From Salinimicrobium sp050750585 (lineage in GTDB: Bacteria > Bacteroidota > Bacteroidia > Flavobacteriales > Flavobacteriaceae): a stretch of 64,000 nucleotides of DNA. The DNA lies in NCBI RefSeq assembly GCF_050750585.1, contig NZ_JBOJLM010000002.1, positions 186,001-250,000 of the forward strand. Direction: 5' to 3'. The stretch's first letter is position 1; each line of letters starts with the position of its first letter. Shown in pieces: positions 1 through 7,884 of this stretch. Position numbers and translations under genes: made by a program. The notes under the pieces were generated by a model. It saw only the letters and a program-made list of their open reading frames with translations, ran no database searches and was not told the DNA's origin.

Positions 1-539
1 CCAGCGAGAAGCACAATTGCGACTTTGTTGTCATGGGCTCACAGGGTGCATCTGGTCTAAAAGAAATGTTTATTGGTTCAAATACCGAGAAAGTGGTGCG
101 AACTTCTAAGGTTCCTGTACTCGTAGTCAAGAATGATCATGCGGCCTTTGAGGTCAATGATTTTGTTTTTGCTACCAACCTCGAAACTACAGGGAGAGAA
201 GTGCTCAAAAAAGTGATTGAGCTGGCAGATCTATTTAAAGCTCGCCTTCATTTTGTATATGTCAACACTGCAAATGAATTTGTGACCTCTAATGAATGCG
301 ATACAAAGCTGAAGCAATATTTGGAAGGTGTAGATTTTGATAATTACGAATTTCATGTCTTTAATGATGATTCTGTAGAACAGGGAATCTTAAATTTTGC
401 TAAAAAAATTAATGCTAACCTTATGGGAATTGCTACTCATGGGCGCAAAGGCCTGTCGCATTTTTTTAATGGAAGCATCAGTGAAGATCTCGTAAATCAT
501 GCAAACAGCCCGGTGATCACATTCAGGCTCGAAAAATAG
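1..539 (+). CDS. Tandem universal stress protein (5' end outside window)
   Basis: The open frame runs in from the left edge (reading from base 3), so the true start lies upstream. The first visible residues form the C-terminal nucleotide-binding signature of a first UspA domain (VMGSQGASG followed by GSNTEKV). A second complete Usp domain follows and ends with the same signature, MGIATHGRKG then GSISEDLV, the G-x2-G-x9-G-S/T pattern of ATP-binding Usp proteins. Such tandem proteins are cytoplasmic and induced by starvation or respiratory stress. The protein sits upstream of a histidine kinase and a second tandem Usp near 3.7 kb, which suggests a shared stress or redox regulon. No signal peptide can be judged because the N-terminus is missing. 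Confidence 0.9.
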   Translation, partial: SEKHNCDFVVMGSQGASGLKEMFIGSNTEKVVRTSKVPVLVVKNDHAAFEVNDFVFATNLETTGREVLKKVIELADLFKARLHFVYVNTANEFVTSNECDTKLKQYLEGVDFDNYEFHVFNDDSVEQGILNFAKKINANLMGIATHGRKGLSHFFNGSISEDLVNHANSPVITFRLEK

Positions 540-858
540 CATTTCAAAATGCCCTTTTTGAGAGGTGAGTTTCTATGTCTTTGCTTTTGATCTTCAGGAT
601 CTCTGCGGAAGATTTTTTCTTCTGAATCACTTTTTTGGCAGCTTTTTAGCTAATGCTGAAGTATATAAATTAACAGGAAAACCTGAAGTCGAAACGGCAG
701 TTCGGGTTCTGGCTTCAGTTGGTTTAATTTTATTGCTTAAGCCAACTCACTCGTTTGAGTTAAGCAATTGAAAGCCATACGTTAAATTTGCGTCAAACCT
801 TGAAAACAGGCCCAAAAAAATTTGCTACAAACGTATCTTTACCCCATATTCTTTTTAT
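540..858. other. 319-base intergenic stretch without a convincing gene
   Basis: It holds a degenerate copy of the dispersed near-palindrome at 545-560, six bases after the Usp stop. It also holds an imperfect hairpin at 733-767, in which TTGCTT pairs with AAGCAA and AACTCA with TGAGTT around a 5-base bulge. A 68-codon GTG-started frame at 565-771 has no recognisable domain and runs through the hairpin, so it is not called. Just before the next ORF is TATCTTTA (834-841), one base off the Bacteroidetes -7 box. Confidence 0.6.
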
Positions 859-1062
859 ATGATATTAAAGGCAAGTTTACAATTAGCTTTTTTGGCTATA
901 GAGGTTCTTCTCACTTTTTACAGCAGTGTGCTGGAGGATAATCTTATGGTCAAATTCCTGCTTTTTGTAATTACCGCAGTGCTTATTGCAATGGGGGTTA
1001 CAAAGCTTGCAAGCCGCCTTTTACCGGCAGATAAAGACTATGTCTCCCCCGAAGAGGAGTAA
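859..1062 (+). CDS. Small membrane protein, unknown function
   Basis: 67 residues, not recognised as a named family. It shows two hydrophobic stretches (about 5-24 and 31-52) and a charged C-terminus ending in acidic residues (SPEEE), consistent with a two-helix inner-membrane protein. A near-consensus -7 box lies about 20 bases upstream of the ATG and a good intrinsic terminator follows at 1132-1172, so it could be a monocistronic unit. Its place between a stress protein and a sensor kinase suggests the same stress regulon, but this is only positional. It could still be a chance ORF. Confidence 0.5.
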   Translation: MILKASLQLAFLAIEVLLTFYSSVLEDNLMVKFLLFVITAVLIAMGVTKLASRLLPADKDYVSPEEE

Positions 1063-1075
1063 ATAATATAGTTGC

Positions 1076-1122
1076 AGTTCTACTGGTGTTGAAAAGAGTA
1101 TTATGTTGTTGATAGTAGAACT
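1076..1122. repeat. 9-bp perfect inverted repeat
   Basis: AGTTCTACT at 1076-1084 and its exact complement at 1114-1122 flank a 29-base loop, between the small membrane protein gene and its terminator hairpin. Function unknown: a transcript-end structure or a paired regulator site are both possible. Confidence 0.5.
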
Positions 1123-1131
1123 ACAGCAAAC

Positions 1132-1172
1132 GATCCGGTGAGGAATATTTTTCTCTCCGGATCCTTTATTTT
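1132..1172 (+). terminator. Probable intrinsic terminator
   Basis: GATCCGG (1132-1138) pairs with CCGGATC (1157-1163). The stem extends inward to 11 bp with one mismatch and is followed by a T-rich CTTTATTTT tail. It sits 70 bases after the small membrane protein gene and before the sensor kinase. Confidence 0.7.
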
Positions 1173-1182
1173 ACAGGCCCTT

Positions 1183-1199
1183 CAAAAATGGCATTTTTG
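1183..1199. repeat. Dispersed near-palindrome, perfect copy
   Basis: CAAAAATGGCATTTTTG: two perfect 8-base arms around one central G. It lies between the terminator at 1132-1172 and the sensor kinase start. It is one of three perfect-arm copies in the window (also 26583-26601 and 41207-41225). Confidence 0.85.
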
Positions 1200-1273
1200 G
1201 TTTCTATTTGCCTTTAAGGCCTGAGTTATTCTAAATTGTTTAAATTTGACCTTCATCTAAAAAAAATCTGGTA

Positions 1274-2545
1274 TTGAGCACTGCCGCAGATAATCACCTG
1301 GAAAAGTTTGAAACAGATCAGACCGTATTTAATGTACTTTTTGAAGCTGCTTCAGAAGGTATTATAGTTGTTAACACCCACCAGGTAATAGTGAGCAGTA
1401 ACCTGGCTGCAGATAATATGTTTGGGTACAACAAAGGAGAGTTGAAAGGGAAGCCTTTAAACCTCTTGATACCACCAAAATACCGTTCTGCACACCCCTC
1501 TCATTTTAAAGGTTTTCTACAAGACAGCGAAAAAAGGCAAATGGGCCATGGCCGTGATTTGTATGGTGTTAAAAAGAACGGCGATGAGTTTCCTGTAGAA
1601 GCCGGTCTTAATCCGTTTCAAATTGGAGAGGAAAGGTACGTCATGTCTCTTATTATAGATATCTCTGTTAGAAAGGAGGCGCAAAGGCAGATTACGGAAC
1701 TCAATAATGAGTTGGAAGGGAAGATCAAAGTAAGGACAAAAGAGTTGGAAGAGAGTATTCAAAAGCTCCAAAATGCCAATAAAAGTCTTGAGCTAGAAAT
1801 TAAACGCCGTAAAGAAGCTGAAAACCGAATTAAAACTGCCCTTCAAAAGGAAAAGGAGCTCAGCGATCTAAAAACAAAATTTCTTTCCCTTGTGTCTCAT
1901 GAATTTAAGACACCCCTTAGCGGGATCTTAACTTCGGTAGTTCTTGCCGGAAAGTATAAGCTTGAAGAGCAACAGGAGAAGCGGGAAAAGCACCTCAACA
2001 CCATTAAAAATAAGGTGCATTACCTGGATAATATCCTTAACGACTTTTTGTCAATTGAAAGATTAGAAAGTGGTAAGGTGAATTATAAATTTACCAGTTT
2101 TAGTCTTAGTAAAGTGGTGAATGAGGTTGTTTATAATGCAAACGTCACCTTGAAGAGCGGTCAAAATATTGAATATACTCGTGACATTGATAATATAGTG
2201 TTGCACCAGGATGAAAAAATACTGGAACTGGTATTGTCAAATTTATTGAGTAACGCCATAAAATATTCTCCTGAAGATACTCTTATAAAGTTTGAAATAG
2301 AAGCTGAAGCTCAGAAGATCAGGTTTATAGTGGCCGATGAAGGAATGGGGATTCCTGCTAAAGATCAAAAACATATCTTTGAAAGATATTTCAGGGCCGA
2401 AAATGCCCTTTTGAATCAGGGTACGGGAATTGGTCTTAACATAGCCAAAGTGCATCTTGAGAATTTGGGAGGTACCATCAGTTTTAGTAGTGAAGAGAAC
2501 CGCGGAACACAATTTATTGTAGAACTACCTATAGTGAAAGAATGA
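1274..2545 (+). CDS. PAS-domain sensor histidine kinase
   Basis: 423 residues from a TTG start; no in-frame ATG fits better. No signal peptide or membrane helix is seen, so it is probably cytoplasmic. Domain order: PAS (about 15-130), coiled coil (about 135-195), HisKA with phospho-acceptor His209 in LVSHEFKTPLSGI, and an HATPase_c domain with N-box NLLSNAIKYS (Asn327), G1 DEGMG (355-359) and G2 GTGIGL (383-388). All catalytic boxes are intact. The PAS segment resembles the FixL type, and His74 in the PPKYRSAH stretch falls where FixL carries its heme ligand, but many non-heme PAS domains share this pattern. Its stop overlaps the start of the following receiver-Crp gene, so the two form a translationally coupled two-component pair. 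The nearby Ric and NO reductase genes suggest that NO or O2 is the stimulus. Confidence 0.93.
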   Translation: MSTAADNHLEKFETDQTVFNVLFEAASEGIIVVNTHQVIVSSNLAADNMFGYNKGELKGKPLNLLIPPKYRSAHPSHFKGFLQDSEKRQMGHGRDLYGVKKNGDEFPVEAGLNPFQIGEERYVMSLIIDISVRKEAQRQITELNNELEGKIKVRTKELEESIQKLQNANKSLELEIKRRKEAENRIKTALQKEKELSDLKTKFLSLVSHEFKTPLSGILTSVVLAGKYKLEEQQEKREKHLNTIKNKVHYLDNILNDFLSIERLESGKVNYKFTSFSLSKVVNEVVYNANVTLKSGQNIEYTRDIDNIVLHQDEKILELVLSNLLSNAIKYSPEDTLIKFEIEAEAQKIRFIVADEGMGIPAKDQKHIFERYFRAENALLNQGTGIGLNIAKVHLENLGGTISFSSEENRGTQFIVELPIVKE

Positions 2546-3594
2546 AAAAAGTATTATTTATAGAAGATGATACCGTAGTACGGGAAAATACAGCTGAACT
2601 TTTGGAGCTGGCAGAATATGATGTGATCACAGCAGCAAACGGCCGCTCTGGTCTTGAAGTGGCACGGCAGGAACTGCCGGATATCATTGTTTGCGACATC
2701 ATGATGCCCGAAATGGATGGGTACGGTGTTCTTGAGAGTCTTTCTCAAGATCCGCAAACCCGGCACATTCCGTTTATCTTTCTTTCAGCAAAAACCGAAC
2801 ATAAGGATATTCGCCGCGGAATGGATCTTGGGGCAGATGATTACCTCACGAAGCCTTTTGAGGAAGAAGAGCTTATGAGTGCTATAGAAAGCCGGTTGGC
2901 AAAAGTGGCAATTTTAAGCAAGCTTCAGGAGAATGGCCAGCCTGATGCTTCAGAAGAAACTCAGCAGAAAATTAATTCTCTCCAGGAACTTAGGGAGGAA
3001 GTTAAAAAGTACGAACAGCAAACTTTCAAGGCGGGTGCAACCATCTATGAAGAAGGGAAGCTGGGTAACCACTTTTTCTTTGTTGATAAAGGCGTGGTAA
3101 AGAGCCACCGTATGGACGAGTACGGGAAGGAGCTTATTACCTCTATATATAAAGAAGGAGATTTTTTTGGAAATACTTCCTTTAAAAAGAGTGATGTCTA
3201 TAGTGAATATGCTACAGCTATGGAAGAAACCCGGGTCTATGCGGTTTCAAAAGAGGAGTTGAAGCATATACTCATGAAAAACAGCAATATTACCCTGGAA
3301 CTTATCGATGTAATGGGTGATAATATTGCAGGCATTAAAGAGCAGTTGCTTGAAATGGCTTATGGATCTGTAAGAAAAAAAGCAGCAAGAACCATCCTTT
3401 TATTTTCTCAAAAAATTAGACGACATCCCACCCAAAGCATCAGGATCTCCAGGAGTGATCTTGCCAGTGTGGCAGGTATGGCTTCAGAAACCCTTATACG
3501 AACACTTTCTGATTTTAAAAAAGAGGGATTGCTAGAGATTGAAGGCCGCAATATAAAGTTACTCAACGTAGAGGCCCTAAAGAAAATCAGTTGA
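2542..3594 (+). CDS. Response regulator fused to Crp/Fnr-type transcription factor
   Basis: 350 residues in three parts. An N-terminal CheY receiver (1-120) has the acidic pocket Glu8/Asp9/Asp10, phospho-acceptor Asp52 in CDIMMPEMDG and Lys104 in YLTKPF. A cyclic-nucleotide-binding fold occupies about 145-260. A C-terminal Crp-type winged helix-turn-helix (about 285-345) contains SRSDLASVAGMASETLIRTL. In this family phosphorylation would replace or add to ligand binding as the switch. It overlaps the kinase gene by four bases (ATGA), so it is almost certainly the cognate partner. Likely targets are the adjacent Usp, Ric and NO reductase genes, which is an inference from position only. No Fnr-type cysteine cluster is seen at the start of the cNMP domain, which argues against direct Fe-S sensing. 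Confidence 0.93.
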   Translation: MKKVLFIEDDTVVRENTAELLELAEYDVITAANGRSGLEVARQELPDIIVCDIMMPEMDGYGVLESLSQDPQTRHIPFIFLSAKTEHKDIRRGMDLGADDYLTKPFEEEELMSAIESRLAKVAILSKLQENGQPDASEETQQKINSLQELREEVKKYEQQTFKAGATIYEEGKLGNHFFFVDKGVVKSHRMDEYGKELITSIYKEGDFFGNTSFKKSDVYSEYATAMEETRVYAVSKEELKHILMKNSNITLELIDVMGDNIAGIKEQLLEMAYGSVRKKAARTILLFSQKIRRHPTQSIRISRSDLASVAGMASETLIRTLSDFKKEGLLEIEGRNIKLLNVEALKKIS

Positions 3595-3689
3595 TTCTGC
3601 TTATTTTTTAGAATATTTCAATAACTGATGTTTATCATTTTTTCAGCCTGTCTTCCTGCATATTTTTGCCGGGTAAATAGATGTGACTG

Positions 3690-4502
3690 ATGATGAATAT
3701 CCTATTGCCTACCGATTTTTCTGAAAATAGCAGGAATGCTGCAGCCTATGCGTTGCAGTTCTTTAAGGATACTCCCTGCAATTTTCATTTGCTGAACGTA
3801 TTCCCGGTTCCGGTAGATAAAATGACGACTGGATATATGTCTATGTCTTCTGAAGTCAAGGAAAATTTTGACAAGCTCATCAATTGGTTGGAGAGTATTC
3901 GCACCAATCCCGAGCATACCTACAATGTTTGTTTTAAAGCTGATTATCTTATCAATGCAGTAAGAGCCAAAGTGCAGGAGAAGCAGATAGATCTCATTCT
4001 TATGGGAACTAAAGGAAAAACAAATAAGGAAGGTGTTGTGATCGGGAAAAATACTTCCGATGTGATGATGAAGGTGAAATGTCCTGTTTTGGCCATTTCT
4101 GAATATGCTTCCTTTAAGGAGCACAAGAAAATTCTTTTCCCTACAGATTATAAAATACACTACGGCAGTAAGGTGTTGCGCACCCTTTTAAATCTTGCTT
4201 CACTTTCAAAAGCCAATGTTAAGATCCTTGAGATCTTTAGTAGTGAAACAGAACCCTCAATCGAGCAAATAGAGAACAGGGAGTTTCTTCAGGATTCATT
4301 TTCCCCAAGGATTCCCGTGTTGCAAACCTATTATACCTCAAGAGATCAAAACCCTAAAAAAATTCTTATTGCCAATCGCGATGTAGACATGATCGTGTTA
4401 GCGGCAAAAAATCTCAACCTCTGCCAAAAGTTTCTGCGCAATGAGGAAAATGAGAATATTCCTTTTATAAACCAGTTGCCATTACTGGTTTTGCATGGTT
4501 AA
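3690..4502 (+). CDS. Tandem universal stress protein
   Basis: 270 residues, two Usp domains in tandem. The first begins with MNILLPTDFSENSRNAAAYA and carries the nucleotide-binding signature MGTKGKTNKEGVVIGKNT. The second starts near residue 148 (KILFPTDYK) and has lost most of that signature, so only one ATP site may remain. Either of two adjacent ATGs (3690 or 3693) could be the start. It follows the two-component pair after a gap of about 95 bases and is closed by a clear terminator at 4543-4579. It probably responds to the same low-oxygen or nitrosative stress as its neighbours; this is inferred from context. Confidence 0.9.
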   Translation: MMNILLPTDFSENSRNAAAYALQFFKDTPCNFHLLNVFPVPVDKMTTGYMSMSSEVKENFDKLINWLESIRTNPEHTYNVCFKADYLINAVRAKVQEKQIDLILMGTKGKTNKEGVVIGKNTSDVMMKVKCPVLAISEYASFKEHKKILFPTDYKIHYGSKVLRTLLNLASLSKANVKILEIFSSETEPSIEQIENREFLQDSFSPRIPVLQTYYTSRDQNPKKILIANRDVDMIVLAAKNLNLCQKFLRNEENENIPFINQLPLLVLHG

Positions 4503-4542
4503 TAATTTGTTTTAGATTAGTATTATTTAGTTTGTTTTTTGA

Positions 4543-4579
4543 TTGGCATCTTCTACTACAGGAGGTGCCAATTTTTTTT
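4543..4579 (+). terminator. Intrinsic terminator after usp gene
   Basis: A 12-bp stem (4543-4554 with 4560-4571, two G-U pairs in RNA), a 5-base loop and a run of eight T at 4572-4579. Confidence 0.85.
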
Positions 4580-4590
4580 AACAAAAATTA

Positions 4591-4610
4591 ATAGGACAAA
4601 TTTGTCCTAT
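4591..4610. promoter_or_regulatory. Perfect 20-bp palindrome upstream of ric, probable operator
   Basis: ATAGGACAAATTTGTCCTAT is its own reverse complement over all 20 bases. It lies 87 bases before the ric start and about 37 bases before a near-consensus -7 box (CATCTTTG, 4647-4654). The spacing suits an activator or repressor dimer. Ric-type genes are commonly under NO-responsive control, so an NO-sensing regulator is the best guess; the binding protein is unknown. Confidence 0.65.
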
Positions 4611-4696
4611 ATGACTCACCTCATAAACAAGCCTCTTTGCTTACGCCATCTTTGTACCTCAAATTTAAACTCCTGTTAATCTAAAATAATACGATC

Positions 4697-5425
4697 ATGG
4701 AAATTTTACAGAGTAAAACAGTTGCAGAAATGGTGACCGAGAACATTAAAACTGCACACATTTTTAAAAAGCACGGAATAGATTTTTGCTGCGGCGGCGG
4801 AATAAGTCTCGACAAAGCCTGTGAAAAATATAATGTTGATTACAACCTGCTAACCCAGGAACTTCTTAATGTAGATCAAACAAATTCAAGAGCCACAAAC
4901 TATAACAGATGGGAGCTTGATTTTCTTACAGATCATATTATAAACGTTCATCACAGTTATGTAGAAGAGAATATTCCACTATTGCTTCAGTATTCTGCAA
5001 GAGTGGCGCAGGTTCATGGATCACATTACACCGAACTTTTGGAAATAAAAGAACTGGTGAAAGAAGTTGCAGGAGAGCTGAGTGCTCATTTGAAAAAGGA
5101 AGAGTTGATCCTTTTCCCGTTCATTAAGCAAATGGTAAGAGCTAAAAAAGAGAATACCGAACTGCCTGCTGCCCATTTTGGAAGTGTAGATAATCCTATC
5201 AAAATGATGGAGACCGAACACGAAGATGCCGGGGAACTGCTTAGAAGGATTGCCAAATTGAGCAATAATTACACACCTCCACAAGGTGCCTGCAATACTT
5301 ATAGAGCTTTTTATGCCAAGCTTGAAGAATTTGAACAAGACCTTCACCAGCACGTGCATCTTGAAAATAACATCCTTTTTCCAAAATCTCTTTTACTTGA
5401 AAAAGAGTTGCGTTCTAATCAATAA
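4697..5425 (+). CDS. ric: Iron-sulfur cluster repair di-iron protein (Ric/ScdA/YtfE)
   Basis: 242 residues. The N-terminal ScdA_N/DUF542 domain has the diagnostic GIDFCCGGG cysteine pair (near residues 30-36). A hemerythrin-like four-helix domain follows, with spaced metal-ligand histidines (HIINVHHSY, HLKKEELILFPF, METEHEDAGELL, HQHVHLENNILFP). Family proteins repair Fe-S clusters damaged by NO and oxidative stress, acting in the cytoplasm. The gene is preceded by a 20-bp palindrome and followed 85 bases later by a quinol NO reductase, making a repair-plus-detoxification pair. The length and the complete His/Glu set suggest an active protein. Confidence 0.93.
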   Translation: MEILQSKTVAEMVTENIKTAHIFKKHGIDFCCGGGISLDKACEKYNVDYNLLTQELLNVDQTNSRATNYNRWELDFLTDHIINVHHSYVEENIPLLLQYSARVAQVHGSHYTELLEIKELVKEVAGELSAHLKKEELILFPFIKQMVRAKKENTELPAAHFGSVDNPIKMMETEHEDAGELLRRIAKLSNNYTPPQGACNTYRAFYAKLEEFEQDLHQHVHLENNILFPKSLLLEKELRSNQ

Positions 5426-5510
5426 TGAATTAATAATATAAATCCCTAATTCCACCGAAACTGAAAGCCTGCATATTCGCTTTTCCTTTTCGGTTTTTAA
5501 TGACTTAAAT

Positions 5511-7790
5511 ATGAGTAAAGAAAAAAAATTATGGATCGCTTTCTTGCTGGTCATAACTGTATCCTTTGCTGTTCTGGGTTACTACGGCTTTGAAATTTAT
5601 CAAAAAGCACCACCAATGCCAGACCGGATAGTTACTACCGAGGGGGAAGTTATCTTTGAAGGTCAGGATATCAAAGATGGGCAAAATGTTTGGCAAAGTA
5701 TGGGTGGCCAGGAAGTTGGCTCTATTTGGGGTCACGGTGCTTACCAGGCTCCCGACTGGACTGCAGACTGGCTTCACCGCGAAGCACTATTTATTCTTAA
5801 TGAGTGGTCTCAGGATGATTACAACCTTCCCTATGATGAACTTGAAAGTGAAAAACAGGCGCTTCTGGAAAGAAGATTGCAGCTGGAGTTAAGAGAGAAT
5901 ACTTATAACGAAGCCAAAGATGTTATTACTATTTCTCCTATGCGAGCCAAAGCGGTGGTATATCTTAGCAACTACTATAAAGGGCTTTTTATGCAGAACC
6001 CTGAACTTGATGAACTGAGGAATTTTTATGCTATCCCTGAAAATTCTATTAAGGATGAGAACAGAATGCATCAAATGGCAGGATTTTTCTTCTGGGCCAC
6101 CTGGGCTACAGTTACCGAAAGACCCGGAAGTGAAGTTTCTTATACCCATAACTGGCCTCCAGATGACCTGGTTGGTAACAAAGCTACGGGTGATCTATTA
6201 ATATGGACAGGGTTTAGTATTATCCTTCTTCTTGTAGGAATAGGAATAATGGTGTTCTATCACGCCAGGATGAAAGAGGAAGAAGAGCTGGAAAGACCGG
6301 TAAGAGATCCACTAATGGATCAAACTCTTACTCCTTCTATGCTCGCCGTGAAAAAGTATATGTGGATAGTATGTGTGCTTATCCTTATACAGGTGACCTT
6401 TGGTGTGGTGACTGCGCATTATGGTGTTGAGGGTGACGGTTTTTACGGTCTTAACCTCGCCGATATTCTCCCTTACTCCATTTCAAGGACCTGGCACGTG
6501 CAGCTCGGAATTTTATGGATCGCCACTGCGTGGTTAGGAACAGGGCTCTACATTGCGCCTGCCGTTTCAGGAAAAGATCCGAAGTTTCAAAAATTTGGAG
6601 TGAACTTCCTCTTTGTTTGCCTGTTGATCATTGTATTTGGTTCTATGGCCGGGCAATGGATGGGAATTATGCAAAAACTTGGATTAGCCGAGAACTTCTG
6701 GTTCGGTCACCAGGGTTATGAGTATGTTGACCTGGGAAGGTTTTGGCAAATATTTCTCTTTGTGGGATTATTCGTGTGGCTGGCACTTATGGTGAGACCG
6801 CTCATTCCTGTGATAAGACAAAGAACTTCAGAAAGGAACCTGCTCATTATGTTCCTGGTCTCTTCTGCTGCAATTGCCTTATTCTATGGGGCTGGTCTTA
6901 TGTGGGGGCGCCAAACAAATCTTGCAATCGCCGAATACTGGCGCTGGTGGGTTGTTCACCTTTGGGTAGAAGGCTTCTTTGAAGTATTTGCAACCGTGGT
7001 ATCTGCTTTCCTTTTCGTGAGATTAGGTTTATTAAGAACAAAAACTGCTACGCTAAGTGTGCTTTTGGCTACTATTATCTTCCTTTCGGGAGGTATTTTA
7101 GGAACTTTTCACCACCTGTACTTTAGTGGTACTCCAACTGCGGTTATGGCTTTGGGAGCTACCTTTAGTGCCCTTGAAGTTGTGCCCCTTGTTTTAATTG
7201 GGTACGAAGTTTATGAGAACTACAAGCTTTCCAGGGCAACCGAATGGCTTAAAGATTACAAGTGGCCTATCTACTGCCTTATAGCTGTAGCCTTCTGGAA
7301 CTTCCTGGGAGCAGGGATCTTCGGTTTTATCATTAACCCTCCAATTGCACTTTATTACATGCAAGGGCTTAACACCACAGCCGTTCACGCACACACTGCA
7401 CTTTTTGGAGTGTATGGGTTCCTTGGAATCGGTCTTATGTTATTTGTGTTAAGAAGCCTCTTTAGAGTGCAGGTTTGGAATGACAAACTGCTGAGTTTCT
7501 CTTTCTGGTCTATTAATATCGGGCTTATTCTTATGGTGCTGTTAAGTATACTTCCTATAGGTTTACTTCAAACGGTTGCCAGTGTGAATGAAGGAATGTG
7601 GTACGCGCGTTCGGCCGATTTTATGCAACAACCTGGAATGGATACCCTGCGCTGGTTGAGGGCTATTGGGGATACTATATTTGCTGTCGGCCTCTTTGCT
7701 TTCGTGTGGTTCGTCTTTAGTCTTGACAGCCGTAAAAAGCTACCGGCCGATAAGAAGAAAGTACTCAAAAAAGAATATCAGGAAGTTTAA
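5511..7790 (+). CDS. norB: Quinol-dependent nitric oxide reductase (qNOR)
   Basis: 759 residues, the single-subunit form (also called NorZ). An N-terminal helix (about 7-28) and a long periplasmic cytochrome-c-like domain without a CXXCH motif precede the 12-helix catalytic core. Conserved histidines are present: His329 on helix II, FeB ligands His483 (with Glu487 in HLWVEGFFEVF) and His534/His535, and heme ligands His626/His628 in HAHTALFGVYGF. It reduces two NO to N2O with quinol electrons in the inner membrane. No nitrite or N2O reductase is visible nearby, so detoxification rather than full denitrification is the likely role. It lies 85 bases downstream of ric, with no strong promoter in the gap, so cotranscription is plausible. 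Confidence 0.95.
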   Translation: MSKEKKLWIAFLLVITVSFAVLGYYGFEIYQKAPPMPDRIVTTEGEVIFEGQDIKDGQNVWQSMGGQEVGSIWGHGAYQAPDWTADWLHREALFILNEWSQDDYNLPYDELESEKQALLERRLQLELRENTYNEAKDVITISPMRAKAVVYLSNYYKGLFMQNPELDELRNFYAIPENSIKDENRMHQMAGFFFWATWATVTERPGSEVSYTHNWPPDDLVGNKATGDLLIWTGFSIILLLVGIGIMVFYHARMKEEEELERPVRDPLMDQTLTPSMLAVKKYMWIVCVLILIQVTFGVVTAHYGVEGDGFYGLNLADILPYSISRTWHVQLGILWIATAWLGTGLYIAPAVSGKDPKFQKFGVNFLFVCLLIIVFGSMAGQWMGIMQKLGLAENFWFGHQGYEYVDLGRFWQIFLFVGLFVWLALMVRPLIPVIRQRTSERNLLIMFLVSSAAIALFYGAGLMWGRQTNLAIAEYWRWWVVHLWVEGFFEVFATVVSAFLFVRLGLLRTKTATLSVLLATIIFLSGGILGTFHHLYFSGTPTAVMALGATFSALEVVPLVLIGYEVYENYKLSRATEWLKDYKWPIYCLIAVAFWNFLGAGIFGFIINPPIALYYMQGLNTTAVHAHTALFGVYGFLGIGLMLFVLRSLFRVQVWNDKLLSFSFWSINIGLILMVLLSILPIGLLQTVASVNEGMWYARSADFMQQPGMDTLRWLRAIGDTIFAVGLFAFVWFVFSLDSRKKLPADKKKVLKKEYQEV

Positions 7791-7796
7791 AAATAC

Positions 7797-7869
7797 AGAG
7801 GAGGCAAAGAGCTGGCATCGCTCCCGTAAAGGGGGTGTCAAAAATGCAGTTTTTTGCCTCCTCTCTTTT
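7797..7869 (+). terminator. Long hairpin after norB, possible terminator
   Basis: AGAGGAGGCAAA (7797-7808) pairs exactly with TTTGCCTCCTCT (7853-7864) across a 44-base loop, followed by CTTTTT. A degenerate copy of the dispersed near-palindrome (7839-7856) is built into the loop and right arm. It ends 16 bases before the next gene, so it may attenuate rather than stop transcription. Confidence 0.55.
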
Positions 7870-7884
7870 TCCTACTTTTAAAAA

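Noticed and set aside
565..771. 68-codon plus-strand frame after the first usp
   Set aside because: GTG start, no domain, runs through a hairpin and low-complexity AT-rich DNA; judged non-coding.
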